Assembly (NCBI GenBank): GCA_036023115.1
Contig: JAYKKT010000048.1
Location: 4,240,001 to 4,304,000 of the forward strand
Reading direction: 5' to 3'
From: Brasenia schreberi
Taxonomy: Eukaryota; Streptophyta; Magnoliopsida; Nymphaeales; Cabombaceae
DNA: 64,000 nucleotides
The position numbers and the translations under genes were made by a program. This document shows, piece by piece, positions 12,240 through 24,740 of the stretch; positions within the stretch are counted from its first letter, which is position 1; each line of letters opens with the position of its first letter. The notes beneath the pieces are model-generated. The model was not told the DNA's origin and ran no database searches. It saw only the letters and a program-made list of their open reading frames with translations.

Positions 12240-12990
12240 CAAGTTAGTCCTAAATAATAAGATTCAAATTGCTACTTGGAATATCAGAACATTAACTGGT
12301 AAACTAATAGAGATGGTAGATAGTAGATACTATGATTAGGAAAAAGATATGTGGATTGGAAAAAAGCATAGGAGGTTGAGAACATTGGTTTTAAATTATG
12401 GTAGTTAGAAAAGGAAAAGGCTTAAAATGGAGTTGGTATTATTGTAAATAAAATTTAAATGATAGTATAGTAGATATACAATGACATGATGACTGAATTG
12501 TGATAGTGATTAGAAGTGGAGATTTAAAATATAGTTTGTGTTTATGCACCCTAAGCATGACTAAAAGATAACATAAAAAAAGACATTTTGGGAGGAGTTA
12601 GATATGATAATTCAAAAGATTCCACAAAGAGATGATTTGTTTAGGAAGGGATCTAAATCTATATGTCGATAAAGAGACATTAGGATATCATTTATTTATG
12701 ACAACTATGGGTTTTGAGATTTAAATGAGGAAGGTAAGAAAATTTTAAATTTTACTATCGCATATGATCTCTTTTTAGCTAATATAATTTTTAGAAAATG
12801 AAATAAAAATTTAATTACTTATAACAGTGGCTTGACACAAATACAAATTAATTATTTTGTTTCTATGAGAAAAGATAGATCGTGTTACGAGGATTGCAAG
12901 GTAATTCTAGGATAAATCTTAACTGCTCAATATTGACTTTTAGTTATACATTTGGAAGTAAAAAAGTAGACAAAGAGTACATGGAGATAT
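12240..12990 (+). pseudogene. RTE LINE endonuclease remnant (5' half)
   Basis: Reading through stops, the frame shows the N-terminal apurinic endonuclease block KI.IATWNIRTLTGKL, then a block matching the endonuclease region of the better-preserved LINE at 58774-59453, up to the SGLTQIQINYF segment near 12830-12860. It is interrupted at 12990 by the inverted LINE insertion. The matching 3' half resumes at 17127. Confidence 0.75.
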
Positions 12991-13067
12991 AAAACCCTAT
13001 CATGTATCATGGTAGTAGTTAACTCAATATAAACTAGATCATTCTTTATAATTTTTTTTCAACACTT

Positions 13068-13560
13068 TTATAGTCGTCCTCTTCCTCTTTTAACATTTTC
13101 ACAATCTAATTTTTCATATATTCTTACGGGAGCATCCTTTGGTCGTCTTTTTACATGTCCAAACCATCTTAAACGATTTTCCCTCATTTTATCTTCTATT
13201 GATGCTACTCCCAATTGACTTCTAATAACATCACTTGTGTGACCACTCATCTATCTCAACATCTTCATTTCTCCTATAAAAATCTTTTGCATATGTTGAT
13301 GATTAACTGCCCAACACTCATAACCATAAAACATGGCAGGTCTAATTGTTCTATAATATTTACCTTTTAAATTTAATGGTATCTTCTTATTATAGAGAAT
13401 ACCCGATACTCCTCTCCATTTTAACCAACCTATATTAATTCTATGCATAACAACTCCATCAATTCTTCCATCACTTTGAAAATTGACCCTAGGTATTTTA
13501 AACTTTTCTTTTTGGAATATTTAAAACTTTCCTTTTTGAGATGTAATGTATGCCAATTTT
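13068..13560 (-). pseudogene. RTE reverse transcriptase C-terminal region, broken
   Basis: Two adjacent frames read INIGWLKWRG...[25 protein letters not shown] and [20 protein letters not shown]...KRGRGR. This matches the C-terminal end of the family's reverse transcriptase seen intact at 60221-61672. Frame breaks and stops separate the blocks. It reads KDAPVR where the copy at 60221-61672 has KEEPVR, so it may come from a different subfamily. Confidence 0.8.
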
Positions 13561-14271
13561 AATTTCTATGTCTTCTGAATTAGCCAAATGATCAAACATA
13601 TATTCCATATATTCTGTCTTTGTTCTACAAAATCAGAAGAAATATTCTGTCTTTGTTCTACAAAATTAGAAGACTTTACTTTCTAATTTTTCTCCCATGG
13701 TTCCAATTTTCTATTAACTTTTTCCTTAGACTCCCCCACTAACACAATGTCATCTGCAAATATCATACACCAAGGTACTTCATCTTAAATATATTTTGTT
13801 AACTCATCAATCACCATTATAAATAAGTATAAACTTTAAGTTGATCCTTGATATAACTCAATATTAACTTTAAAGAAGCTGTCGTTCTTTCATGAGTTCT
13901 CACACATATTTTTGCACCATCGTACATGTCTCTTATAAGGTTTATATATGTTAATGGGATACCTCTTTTTTGAAGGTTCTCCAAAGAATCACTTTATACC
14001 CTATCGTAAGCTTTTTCTATATCAATAAATATCATGTAAAAGTCTTTCTTTTTTACTATAAAATATTCTATAATACGTCTCAAAAGGTAAATCACTTCAA
14101 TAGTAGATATGTCGGGCATGAATCCGAATTGGTTCTCTGTTGTACTCGATACTTGTCTTAACCTACGTTCGATAATTCTTTATCATAATTTCGTAGTACG
14201 ACTCGTTAACTTATACTTAAATAATTCGAACAATTATGAATATCTCCCTTGTTCTTATATATGAGTATAAG

Positions 14272-16275
14272 CAGTGTTGTTTGATGCGTATCGTGTCATG
14301 TATCGTTTTGGTCCACGATATGTATCGTATCCTATCATATCATCCTGTATCATTTTTTAATGCTAAAAAATTGAAAAAAATCACAAAAAATTTAGAAAAA
14401 ATTTGCAAATTAAAAACAATTCATATCATGCATAAGTTGAGTACATATTCATCGATCACCATTTAATTTTCAATGTATAAAGCATTTAAGCATGACATCT
14501 TTAGCAAAATTATTCCACACGGGCACATAATCTATTTTTTTCCTTCAAAATTGCTTGTAATAGCTTATTTATCCCTATCCATAGCTTATAAAGACAACCC
14601 ATAAATGACTTATTCTCGCTGCGAGACAATCTAAAAGCTGACTAAAGGATATGTGATCCTTAATAATCTAACACACAAGTTCCAAAATATACTCCTAAAG
14701 ACTGTCTTTGAAGTCTTATTCAATATTTTATTCCTTCTATTTTAAGACAACTTTGTAAATTATTGCAATTCATCTGAGTAAAACATCTTCTTAAAGGCTT
14801 GCTTTTGTTTAATAATACTTTGGACTGATAAGAACATAATTGCAAACTGAGTAGCTGTTGTACGAAAGAGTTATGCATTATTTGTATATCTCCTTATCAT
14901 ACATAATACAAAAGGATGATTATAGATAAATTTTGTGATATCTTGACGAATGCTGCCTTCACCTCATTTATCTCTCCAATATCCTTGAAGATGAGATCTA
15001 GACAATGTGCAGTACGTGGCGTCCAATAAAAAGTCTCATAAGTATCAACTAACTCATTTCCAACTACTTTATAGTTAGTTGTATTATTTATAATTAATTG
15101 TAAAATTATGAAGCCCAACCTCCAATATCACTTTATGAAATTCTTGTCTTAGAATTTCTGCAGTATGCCGTTTCTCTAACATGTGTATGGATCTAAAAAA
15201 TATAAGTCCTTTTAGTATAATAGATAAGGAAGTTTAACAAAGTCCTTTCTCGCTTATTTGCCCATCCATCTGCCATGATAGTATATTTTGTCTCATTTCA
15301 TAACTCTCAAATTCAACCAATATTCTTCGACTTAAAGAACAATCTTATATAATAGTTTCTTTCTTCAACTTTTGATTAGATGACATCTTATATATTGAAC
15401 CAATGTTAGAAAAAACTTCTGCCATTGCTTCAAAATAAAACAAATTTGTATTCATTAAAGAAAATGAATGTATCATAAAACCATCTCCCACTGCAAGGTT
15501 TGCCTGTTCATGTAGTTGACCTAAAGCCATAGCAATACAAATTCTAGGTTGAGCATCAGGTGTAGTATTAGGAGAAAAAACAATTGTATGCCATAATAAG
15601 ATCCTTCTTCAGTCCCCTTCCTCTTCTACCACTTGTAACCTCTTTAACAACCCTCATGAAAAACACATTTGATTTTCAATCAGTTTTCCTCAACTACAGT
15701 ACCCCACTACCATGCCGGATCAGTAAACCGAGATTGAGAGTCCCTAACATCCCTTCTTACCATCTTAATTTAACACTTTAATCTTAATAAACCTGAAAAT
15801 AAAAACATTTAATAAATCTCCTATCTTAACTTCATAGACCACCAAAACACTCAAATAGACTATTATAGTGTATCCCACTTCACCAATACAATGAAAAGAT
15901 ATTCACACTTTATATATTGTCATTCAAAAATAAAAGCAAAAAAATGTATACCACAACGACCAGATCGTTGGTGTTATCACTATCGAAGTGATCGTGACAT
16001 TTGAGACCATTGAAAATCGTTGGAAATGACTCACCTAATGTCGAAGTCGCCTTGGACCAGTTGAAAGATATGGACAAAAGCCAAAAACCCTATAGAAATG
16101 CAGGGTTCTATTCGATCAATGAACCTTTATAAAAGGTTGAGGGCATATCGCCAGTATCGTACGATACGGGCAATACACCATGTATCATACGATACATGCT
16201 ATCGCACGATACAAAACAATAAGTTTTGTTGTGCGATACAATATGTTGTTCTCACAATACAATATGGGTAACACT
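14272..16275 (-). mobile_element. hAT transposon inserted in the inverted LINE
   Basis: The left end CAGTGTTGTTTGATGCG and right end ...GGGTAACACT(G) form short inverted termini. Flanks are AGTATAAG (14264-14271) and GGTAAAAG (16276-16283). The uninterrupted LINE at 60361-61672 reads GGTATAAG at this site, so both flanks differ from it by one base and the LINE resumes exactly (TGTACTCGCTCT). Subterminal regions are rich in CGATAC/GTATCG words (14283-14350 and 16145-16265). Transposase traces are on the minus strand. At about 2.0 kb it is shortened relative to the outer hAT. Confidence 0.85.
14897..15530 (-). pseudogene. hAT transposase remnant (DUF659-like to catalytic region)
   Basis: From 15530 downward one frame reads IHSFSLMNTNLF..MAEVFSNIGSIYK, matching the start of the DUF659-like region of plant hAT transposases. 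The frame at 14897-15118 reads NNTTNYKVVGN...FYWTPRTAHCLDLIFKDIG, matching the conserved DNAxNY...WTPCAAHCxDLxLEDIG segment. Stops and frameshifts lie between. The homologous region recurs in the outer hAT at about 20500-21450. Confidence 0.75.
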
Positions 16276-17043
16276 GGTAAAAGTGTACTCGCTCTCTATT
16301 CCTCAGACATCTTTTGGTTTTCATATTTCATTAAATAGTCTCGTGAGCCAAGTGCGTCCCACCTCTCCTAGGATTTTTCATACCTCTATATGAATAATGT
16401 TTGGTCCTACAAATTTACCAAGCTTCGTATATTTAAGATCCTCTTTGACATCATTCTTTTGAATACGTTGATAGAAATTGAGGTTTATATACTTTTCTGA
16501 TTTGGCTAACTCTCTTAGGCTAATACGAACATCTGTATTTTCATTAAAAACCTTATAGAAATAATTTTTTCATCTATTTTTTATATCATTATTCGCCATT
16601 AGACTCTTCTCATCCTTATCTTTGATGCAACTAACAAAAGTAAGATCCTTATTTTTCTTATTAGCCTTAGCTATCCTAAAAATATCTCATTCACCTTCTT
16701 TTGAGTTAAACTTTTTATATAAATCCTCCCAAATTTTGACTTTTGCTTCACTAACGACATTTTTCATTTCTTTCTTTGTTTTCTTATAATACTTCAAAGT
16801 TTCACTAGTTTTCTTAGCATAATGCAATTTGTAACATGCCTTATTTACCTTCATTTTTTCTTGCACCACTTCACTCCACCATCAAACTTCTTTGTGCCGG
16901 TACGTCTCCCTTAGATACGCCTAACATATATTTTGCCACTTCTCTTATATGTATAGTCATGTTATTCCACATATGAGAAGATATACTTATATAATGCTAA
17001 GTTGAAAAACTTTTTGTTTAAATATATCTTATTTGTCACGTTT

Positions 17044-17499
17044 GAGGTTTCACTGTCTAGTCTGAATAATTTTGTGCACTTTATTATTCTTTGTCCACTT
17101 TTTTTTTTTATTTGCAAAAAAAATATATGGAGATATTCATACTAAATGGTAGAACCTTAAAAATGAGAAAGAGATATTTAAACAAAAAGTTCTTCAAAGA
17201 GATGATTAAAATTACGTAGGTAACCTTTCGATATGTGGAACAATATGGTTAAATATGACTAAGCAAGAGGTTTCACCATCTAGTTCGAATAACTTTGTAT
17301 ACTATATTATTTTTTGTTCACTTTTTTTTAATTTTTTTTATCTATAAAAATAGTATATGGAGATGTTCATGCTAAATGCTAGAACCTAAAAAATGAGAAA
17401 GATGATATATTTAAACAAAAGTTCTTTAAGGAGATAATTAAAATTATGTAGGTACACCTTCAGATATGTGGAACAATATGGTTAAATATGACTAAGCAT
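17044..17499. repeat. Tandem duplication spanning a LINE-LINE junction
   Basis: Unit 1 (17044-17266) and unit 2 (17267-17499) each begin GAGGTTTCAC and end near AATATGACTAAGCA. Each unit contains the end of the inverted LINE followed by the resumed + strand LINE, so each holds a short inverted repeat around the junction. The duplication must postdate the insertion of the inverted LINE. Copies have diverged by about 15 percent by eye. Confidence 0.8.
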
Positions 17500-17699
17500 A
17501 CTAGAGAAATAATAAAAGATGTGTTAGGTGAATTTAAGGGACGCGTACCAGCACAAAAGAAAGCTTGGTAGTGGAGTAAAGTGGTGGAAGATAAGATCAA
17601 GCCGAAGAGGGTACATTACAAATTGTATTATGATAATAAGACTAATGAAACTTGTAAGGCTTATAAGAAAGCAAAAAAGCAAAACAAGTTGGTAGTGAA

Positions 17700-19390
17700 G
17701 TAAATACAAAATTTAGGAGGATTTATATAAAAATTTAACTCAAAATAAGGTGAAAGAGATATTTTTGAGATAGCTAAGGCTAGAGATAAAAAAACTAAGG
17801 ATCTTACTTTCGTTAGATGCATTAAAGAGGAGGATGAGAAGATTTTAGTGAAGTGATGATATAAAAATTAGATGAAAATTTATTTTAATAAGTTTTTAAA
17901 CAAAAATAACTGTTCATATTAGCTTAGGAGAGCTAATCAAATTAAAAGAATATATAAACCACAATTTCTATTGATGTATTATTGAAAAAATGAAGTTAAA
18001 GAGACTCCTAAACTTTTAAGGTTGATATATTTATAGGACCAGATAATATTCCTATAGAAGTATTAAAAATCTTAGGAGAGACGGGTATTACTGGGCTTAG
18101 AAGATTGTTTAATGAAATATGTACAAATCAAAAGAAGCTTGAGTAATGGAAGAAGAGTATAATTATACTCATATATAAGAACAAGGGAGTCATTTAGAAT
18201 TGTTTGTTCAAATTATCGAGGTATAAAGTTGATAAGTCATATTATGAAATTATGAGAAAGAATTATTGAATATAGTTTGAGGCAAATGTCAAGTACAATA
18301 AAGAATCAATTTAGATTCATGCCAAGAAGATCTATTATTGAGTTTATTCATCTATTGAGACGACTTATAGAATATTTTAGAATAAAAAAACTTTTAGTAT
18401 TTATTGATCTAAAAAAGACTTATGATAGGGTGCTAGAGATATTATGTGGAGAACTTTGAAAAAAAGAAATATCCCATTAGCATATATCAACCTTATAAGA
18501 GATATATGATAGTGTAAAAACATGTGTTAGGACACATGAAAAAATGTTATATTTCTTTGAGGTTAGTATTAGATTACATTAGGGATCAACTTTAAATCTA
18601 TATTTATTTATATTGGTCATTGACGAACTAATAAAACGTATTCAAGATAAGTTTCTTGGTATATGTTATTCACAAATGATATTGTATTAATAGATGAGTC
18701 AAAGGAAAAAGTTATAGAAAATTAAAATTATGGAGAGAAACATTATAAAGTAAAGCCTTTCGACTTATAACAAAGATATAATATATGGAATGCAAGTTTG
18801 GTAATTTTGGTTATTTCAAATGACGTAGAAATTAACGTTGACATACATTGTATTCCTTATAAGGAAAGTTTTAAGTAATCAATTTTTCAAATTGATGGAA
18901 AACTTGACGGAGATGTTACACATAAAATCAATGTAGGTTGGTTAAAATAGGAGGTGCATCATATATTTTATTTCACAAGATACTGTTAAAGTTGAAAGGT
19001 AAATATTCAATATCAATAATTCGACCTACACTGCTTTATGGTTATGTGTGTTGGGCAGTTAATCATCAATGTTAATAAAAGAAATGAGGATGCTGAGATA
19101 AATGAGTGATCACAAAAGAAAAGATTGTATATGTTATGAGGTTATTAGAAACAAATTGGGAATGATACCAATAAATGACAAAATGTGAAAACATTATTTA
19201 AAATGATTTGGATAAGTAGAAAGATGACTAAAAGAAGCTTCAGTGAGAAAGTACGAGAGACTAGGTTATCAAAATGTTAAATAAAAGAATAAGACTAAAA
19301 ATATTGGAAAGAAATAATAAAGAATGATTTAGCTTATGTTTTATGAAAACAAAGAATTCATCTAGCCGACACCATCTAGTATGAAAAAAA
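17700..19390 (+). pseudogene. RTE LINE reverse transcriptase remnant (3' half)
   Basis: Readable blocks in order: ARDKKTKDLTFVRCIKEEDE (about 17780), [18 protein letters not shown] (about 18040), MPRRSIIEFIHLLRRLIEYF..FIDLKKTYDRV (18317-18430), a decayed YxDD-type region near 18660-18700, KLKGKYSIS (about 18990), and RPTLLYGYVCWAVNHQ (about 19020). Frames change often and stops are frequent. The 3' end carries the family's terminal AAAAGGCTTAGTTG but no long TTG repeat. Confidence 0.78.
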
Positions 19391-19539
19391 GGCTTAGTTG
19401 TCTTATAAATCAAAATTGGGGTAAACATTGATTCATTGAACATTAAATCAAATTACAAGTACAACCTTCGACATTGAAATAGCAAATATTTTTGAATTTA
19501 CAACTTTTATCATTTTGAAAAAGAAATATTATAATTTGG

Positions 19540-21600
19540 ATAATCCACTAAATAATCTTCTTCTTTCCTTCCTTTTAAATAACCACCTTCATTGGCAAAA
19601 TCAATACTATCATCCTCCTACTTATATTGTTGCACTCTTAAATTAATTAAACATCTTCTTTAGTTAGGAATACATTTATTTCATCACTTTTATAATTCAA
19701 TCTTCTATGACATCAAAATTGTCGAGACTTATTGGATTCAATTGGATCTCATATCTACATAACTAAAAACTAAAAGTTAAAAATAAAAAGTTAAATTGAA
19801 ACTTTGAATTAAATTCTTGATTTATAACGAATCATTAATTATCTCTTTTGTAATGCATGAATACTAGATCCTATAAGTTATTTATGTAACATGCCTTTTT
19901 GTGTGGATGTGTTCAAAATCACACCACTTTTCTTTCTTAATCAGTTGCACTAAAAATTTGGTTGAGAATTTTTATTGTAAAATCTCTCAAGTTTGAGCAA
20001 TCACTTTCAAACCTATTTCACCATACATTTAACAAAAAAATCAAATATAAAGATCTATTCCACTATAAATATAAGATGTAAGACATTTAATTGAAACCAA
20101 ATATAAAGATAAATGATTTATATGTTTACTTGGGAGCATATTAGTACGGTTATGAAAGCCTATAGGCAAACCCATCAAGTAACGAGAATTATCATAAATC
20201 CATGAAGTAACTAGAATTATCGTAGATCTCCATCAATATGCTTTCACCAAGGACAAAACTATGTATACAATCACATCATTGTCCCCTTTAAATGTTATAG
20301 AGTATAAAAATGGTGGATTTATGTAGTAAGTTGTTGCATGAATAGGTTGATACAACCATTTGTTTCATCTATGATAAACAATTTTTGATATAGGTCCATA
20401 ATTTCCCTCGATAGCCTCTTTAGTCCTATCCATAGCTTTATAATAGCTGATAGACGACTTCTTCTCATTATAAACCATTCTCTAAACCTTTGTCAAAGGG
20501 AATGTGATCTTTAATAACTTAATCCAAGAGTTCCAAAATATACTCTTAGAGCCGTCTTTGAAATCTCATTCAGTTTTTTATTCCATTTATACTTGCTTAT
20601 TTTACAATACTTTGAATAAAAAAATAAATTAGTAGCAAACAAAGTAGTAACAATATGAAGAAGTTTCACATGATCATATATCTCATGATTATGTGTAATT
20701 GAAATGTATGGTTATAAATAAATTTGGTGATATCTTGGGATAACTTAGTTGTTGCCTGTACCTCATATATCTCATGATTATGTATAATAAAAATGTATGA
20801 TTATAAATAAATTTGGTGATATATTGAGATAACTTAATTATTGCCTATATCTCATTTATCTTTCAATATCATAAAAAATAAGGTCTATACAATGAGCTAA
20901 ACATGGTATTCAATAAAAATTCTCGTAGCTCTTAACTAACTCTTTTTGTAATTAGTTGTATTATTTGTAATTAATTATACTATATTTTCATACCCAACCT
21001 TCCTTCAATATCACTTTGTCAAATTTTTGCTTTAAAATCTCTATAGTATGACACTCCTTTTGCATATTAAGTGATCTGTATGACACTCCTCTAATATATT
21101 AAGTGATCTTAAAAGTATAAATCCTTTAGTTCAATAGATAAAAAAGTTCAATAAAGTCATTTTTCGCCTATCTATCCATTTATGTGCTATAATAGTGCAT
21201 TCTACCTCTTTTCGAACAATGCCCTTGTATTTCAATAACGGTCATTGCTTGAAAATGAAATGAGTTTACTACAGTAAAGGGAATGCACATATCATAAAAT
21301 CGTCTTCCTATTGCAAGGTTCGCTTGTTGATGCAATTGCTTAGAAATCATAGCAACTCGAATTCTAGGTTGAAAATCAGTGGTAAGAGGAAAAAATAATT
21401 AGATACCAAAAAGTGTAGAATGTGAAGATTTTTCTCTATCTCTATCTTTTCCTCTTCTACAACTTGTATTTTCTTCCAAAACCCTCTTTCTCTTGGTTGG
21501 TCTATAGAATTGTTACTATCAACCTCTATCTTGGCATCAGAAGGATGCTATCATAACCATGAACATCTTTTAACTCTTCTTCGAACATCCCTATATCTTC
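19540..21600 (-). pseudogene. Transposase remnant of the outer hAT element
   Basis: On the minus strand a hATC dimerisation trace CDFEHIHTKR lies near 19890-19940. From about 20450 to 21450 the sequence is collinear with the inner hAT copy (14590-15560), for example around CCAAAATATACTC and GGTTCGCTTGTTGATGCAATT. An acidic C-terminal trace lies near 19560-19610. There are stops in all frames. The 5' part continues beyond the LINE insertion, from 24848. Confidence 0.65.
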
Positions 21601-21983
21601 TCTTTCTTGTCTTTTTTTCAATCATACACTTAACCATTTGCAAGGGATCACTCTTGCATCGTCGGTCCCAAGCCCGGATAAAGGAAGAGAGTTGTGTTAG
21701 GCTTCCGATAGTCAGCGTAAAACTTTGTTGAATTTTTATAATGGATTACAAAAATTATGAGCATTGCTTTGGGCGTCTCGTCTAGCGACACACTACAGAG
21801 CTGAATGCAGTGATAAGTAAGTAAGGGACACTACATTTTCGCCCGAATATAGTGAATCAATTGCAGAAAGGGTTCCCACTATCATGGACGGGTGTGGGTA
21901 AAGAAGTTAGTCCCGCTACATTGCCGCCCGAATGTAGTCAATAATTTTTCAGATAGGGTCTCTGCATTTTGAATATGGACAGA

Positions 21984-22880
21984 TGCAGGGGATAAGGAAG
22001 CTAGTCTTAGATAATAAGATTCGTGTTGGTTCTCGGAATATCAGAACAATATCCGGTAAGCTAATGGAGGTGGTATTTTGGAAAAAGATTCATATTCTAT
22101 GTTTACAAGACACAAAATGGGTTGAAGAAAAAACAAAGAAGATAGGATATATGTTTTAAATTATGGTACTCAAGTAAAGAAAATGCTCGAAACGGAGTTG
22201 GTATTATCATAAATAAAGATTTAAAGGATAGTGTAGTAGACATACAACGATATCGTGACCGAATCATGATATTGAAATTAGTGTTAGGAGTAGAGGTTTT
22301 GAATATAGATTGTGCTTACGCACCCCAAGTGGGATTAGAAGATAGTATAAAGACAACTTTTTGGGAAGAGTTAGATAAGGTGATTCAAAAGATTCTACAT
22401 GGGGAGATGATTTGTTTAGGAGAAGACTTAAATAGACATGTCGGTAAAGAGGCATTGGCATTAGGATATCAAGATATTTATGGAAACTTTGGTTTTGAGG
22501 ATATAAATGAGGAAGGTAGATTTTAAATTTTGCTATGACATTTGATCTCTTTATAGTCAATACAATCTTCAAAAAAAGAGAGATGAACATTTAACTATTA
22601 TAAGAGTGGCTTATCATAAACACAAATTGATTACTTTATTCGTAGAAAAAAAGATAGAGCGTGTTGTAAAGATTGCAAGGTAATTATAGGAGAAAGCTGA
22701 ACCATTTAGTTATGTATTTACAGATAAAAAAAAGACAAAGAAGAAAAGAGTACATCAAGCTATTCATACTAAATGGTGGAACCTCAAAAGCGAGAAAGAA
22801 GATATATTTAAACAGAAAGTCCTTTAAGGAGATGTTTGGAATTATATTGGTACACCTTGTGATATGTAGAACATATTAGG
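21984..22880 (+). pseudogene. RTE LINE endonuclease, broken
   Basis: Starts MQGIRKLVLDNKIRV near 21984. Blocks that follow are LCLQDTKW (about 22100, the acidic residue of the QETKW motif is Asp here), RNGVGIIINKDLKDSVVDIQRY (about 22190-22255), MILKLVLGVEVLNIDCAYAPQ (22266-22330), and GEDLNRHVGKEA (about 22420-22450). The linker reads on to 22880. A deletion near 22070 and later stops break the frame. Confidence 0.8.
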
Positions 22881-22958
22881 AAAGTGGCGAAAGATGTGTT
22901 TGGTGTATCTAAGAGAGGTGTACCGGCATAAAAAGAAGCTTGGTGGTGGAGTAAAGTA

Positions 22959-24740
22959 GTGCAAATTAAAATCAAGGAAAAGAGGGAATGTTACAAATTA
23001 CATTATGCTAAGAAAACTAGTGAAACTTTAGAGGCTTATAAGAAAGCAAAGAAGGAAGCAAAAAAGGCCGTTAGTGAAGCAAAAACTAAAATTTGGGAGG
23101 ATTTATATAAAAAACTCAACTCAAAAGAGGGTGAAAGAGATATTTTTAGGATAGCTATGGCTAGAGATAAGAAAACTAAAAATCTTAATTATGTTAGATG
23201 CATCAAGGACGAGGATGAAAAAATTTTAGTGACAAATGATGATATAAGAAATAGATAGAAAAACTATTTTTGTAAGCTTTTTAACGAAAATAAAGATGTT
23301 AGTATTAACTTAGGAGAGTTAGCCAAATCAAAAAAGTATATAAACCACAATTTCTATCGACGTATTTAAAAGCTTAAACATATGAAGGGTGGTAAATCGG
23401 TAGGACTAGACAATATTCCTATAGAATTTTGGAAAATACTAGGAGAAATAGGAATCACTTGGCTCATAAGACTATTTGGGGAACCAAAAGATGCTCGAGG
23501 AATGGAGAGCGAGTACACTTATACCCATATATAAGAACAAGAGAGACATTTAGAATTGTGCAAATTATCGAGGTATCAAGATAATGAGCCATACTATGAA
23601 ATTGTGGGAAAGATATATCGAATGTAGGTTAAGACAAGTATCGAGTACAATAGAGAACCAATTTGGATTCATGCCAGGTAGATCTACTGTTGAAGCGATT
23701 CACTTTTTGAGACGTCTTATGAAACATTTTAGAGCAAAAAAGAAAGACCTTCACGTGATATTTATTGATGTAGAAAAAGTTTATGATAGGGTACCGAGGG
23801 AGGTTATTTGGAGAACTTTGGAAAAAAGAGGTATCGTGTTAACATACATTAACCTTATAAGAGACATGTACGATGGTTCAAAAACATGTGTGAGGACTCA
23901 TGAAGGAATGACAGACTTCTTTGAAGTTAATATTGGGTTACATCAAGGATCAACTTTAAGTCCATACTTATTTATAGTGTTATTAATGAGTTAACCAAAC
24001 ATATTCAAGATGAAGTACCTTGGTGTATGTTATTTGTAGATGACATTGTGTTAGTGGAGGAGTCTAAGGAAAAAGTTAATAGAAAATTGGAATTATGGAG
24101 TGAAACATTAAAAAGCAAAGGCCTTCGACTTACTAGGACAAAGACAGAATATATGGAATGTAAGTTTGATCATTTGGTTAGTTCAGGGGATATATAAATT
24201 AAAATTGGCACACATTGCGTCCCCCAAAAGGAAAGTTTTAAATACCTACGGCCAATTTTTCAGAGTGATAGAAGAATTGATGGAGATGTTACGCATAAAA
24301 TTAATGCTGGTTGGTTAAAATGGAGAGGAGCATGAGGTATTCTTTGTGATAAGAATATACCATTAAAGTTAAAAGGTAAATATTATAAAGCATCAATTAG
24401 GTCTGCCATGTTTTATGGTTCTGAGTGTTGGTCTGTTAATCATCAACATGTAGAAAAGATGTCTTTGACAGAAATTAAGATGTTGAGATGGATGAGTGGT
24501 CATATAAGAAAAGACCGTATACATAATGAAGTTATTAGAAACAAATTAGTTGTGACACCAATAGAGGATAAAATGAGAAAATATCGTTTAAGATTGTTTG
24601 GACATATAGAAAGAAGATCAAAAGAACCTTTAAGAAGGTATGAAAAACTAAACTTAAAAAGTATTAAAAGAGGTAGAAGACGACCAAAAAAGTGTCGGAA
24701 AGAAACAAGAAAAAATGATCTAGCTTATTGTGAGTAAATT
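22959..24740 (+). pseudogene. RTE LINE reverse transcriptase, broken
   Basis: Frames cover KLHYAKKTSETLEAYKKAKK (about 22985-23050), then FGFMPGRSTVEAIHFLRRLM (about 23660-23720), [17 protein letters not shown] (about 23756-23806), [15 protein letters not shown] (about 23935-23980), [11 protein letters not shown] (about 24030-24065, the catalytic Asp pair is kept), and [18 protein letters not shown] to KRGRRRPKKCRKET (24408-24710). Stops at 23257, 23992 and elsewhere, and frameshifts, prevent a single product. Confidence 0.85.

Larger units (their letters stand above)
12991..17126 (-). mobile_element. Inverted, 5'-truncated RTE LINE inserted in the LINE above
   Basis: Minus-strand LINE sequence runs from near the 3' end of the family (left, about 12995; the last roughly 70 bp and the TTG tail are missing) back to a point in the linker near the endonuclease (right, about 17120). 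It is bounded by ATGGAGATAT at 12981-12990 and 17127-17136, and the host LINE continues in register across this pair. So this is a separate insertion into the LINE 11919-19401. It is itself interrupted by the hAT element 14272-16275. Reverse-transcriptase C-terminal blocks ([25 protein letters not shown]) are readable at 13068-13448. Confidence 0.8.
11919..19401 (+). mobile_element. Full-length RTE-type LINE, split by a later LINE
   Basis: This LINE runs from the 5' leader (CCGCATATGTAAGAG...) to the 3' end (TCTAGTATG...GGCTTAGTTG). It is flanked by perfect copies of TCTTATAAATCAAAATT at 11902-11918 and 19401-19417 (one base at the right overlaps the element's end). Its parts are 11919-12990 (leader and endonuclease half) and 17127-19401 (linker and reverse transcriptase half). 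Between them sits the inverted LINE 12991-17126. Both halves carry many stops and frameshifts, so it is long dead. It lies inside the hAT element 11767-26095. Confidence 0.88.

Noticed and set aside
12991..17126. Simple 5' inversion (twin priming) of one LINE
   Set aside because: The + strand 3' half is also present at 17127-19401, and a 10-bp duplication flanks the inverted block. A second insertion therefore fits better than an inversion of one element.
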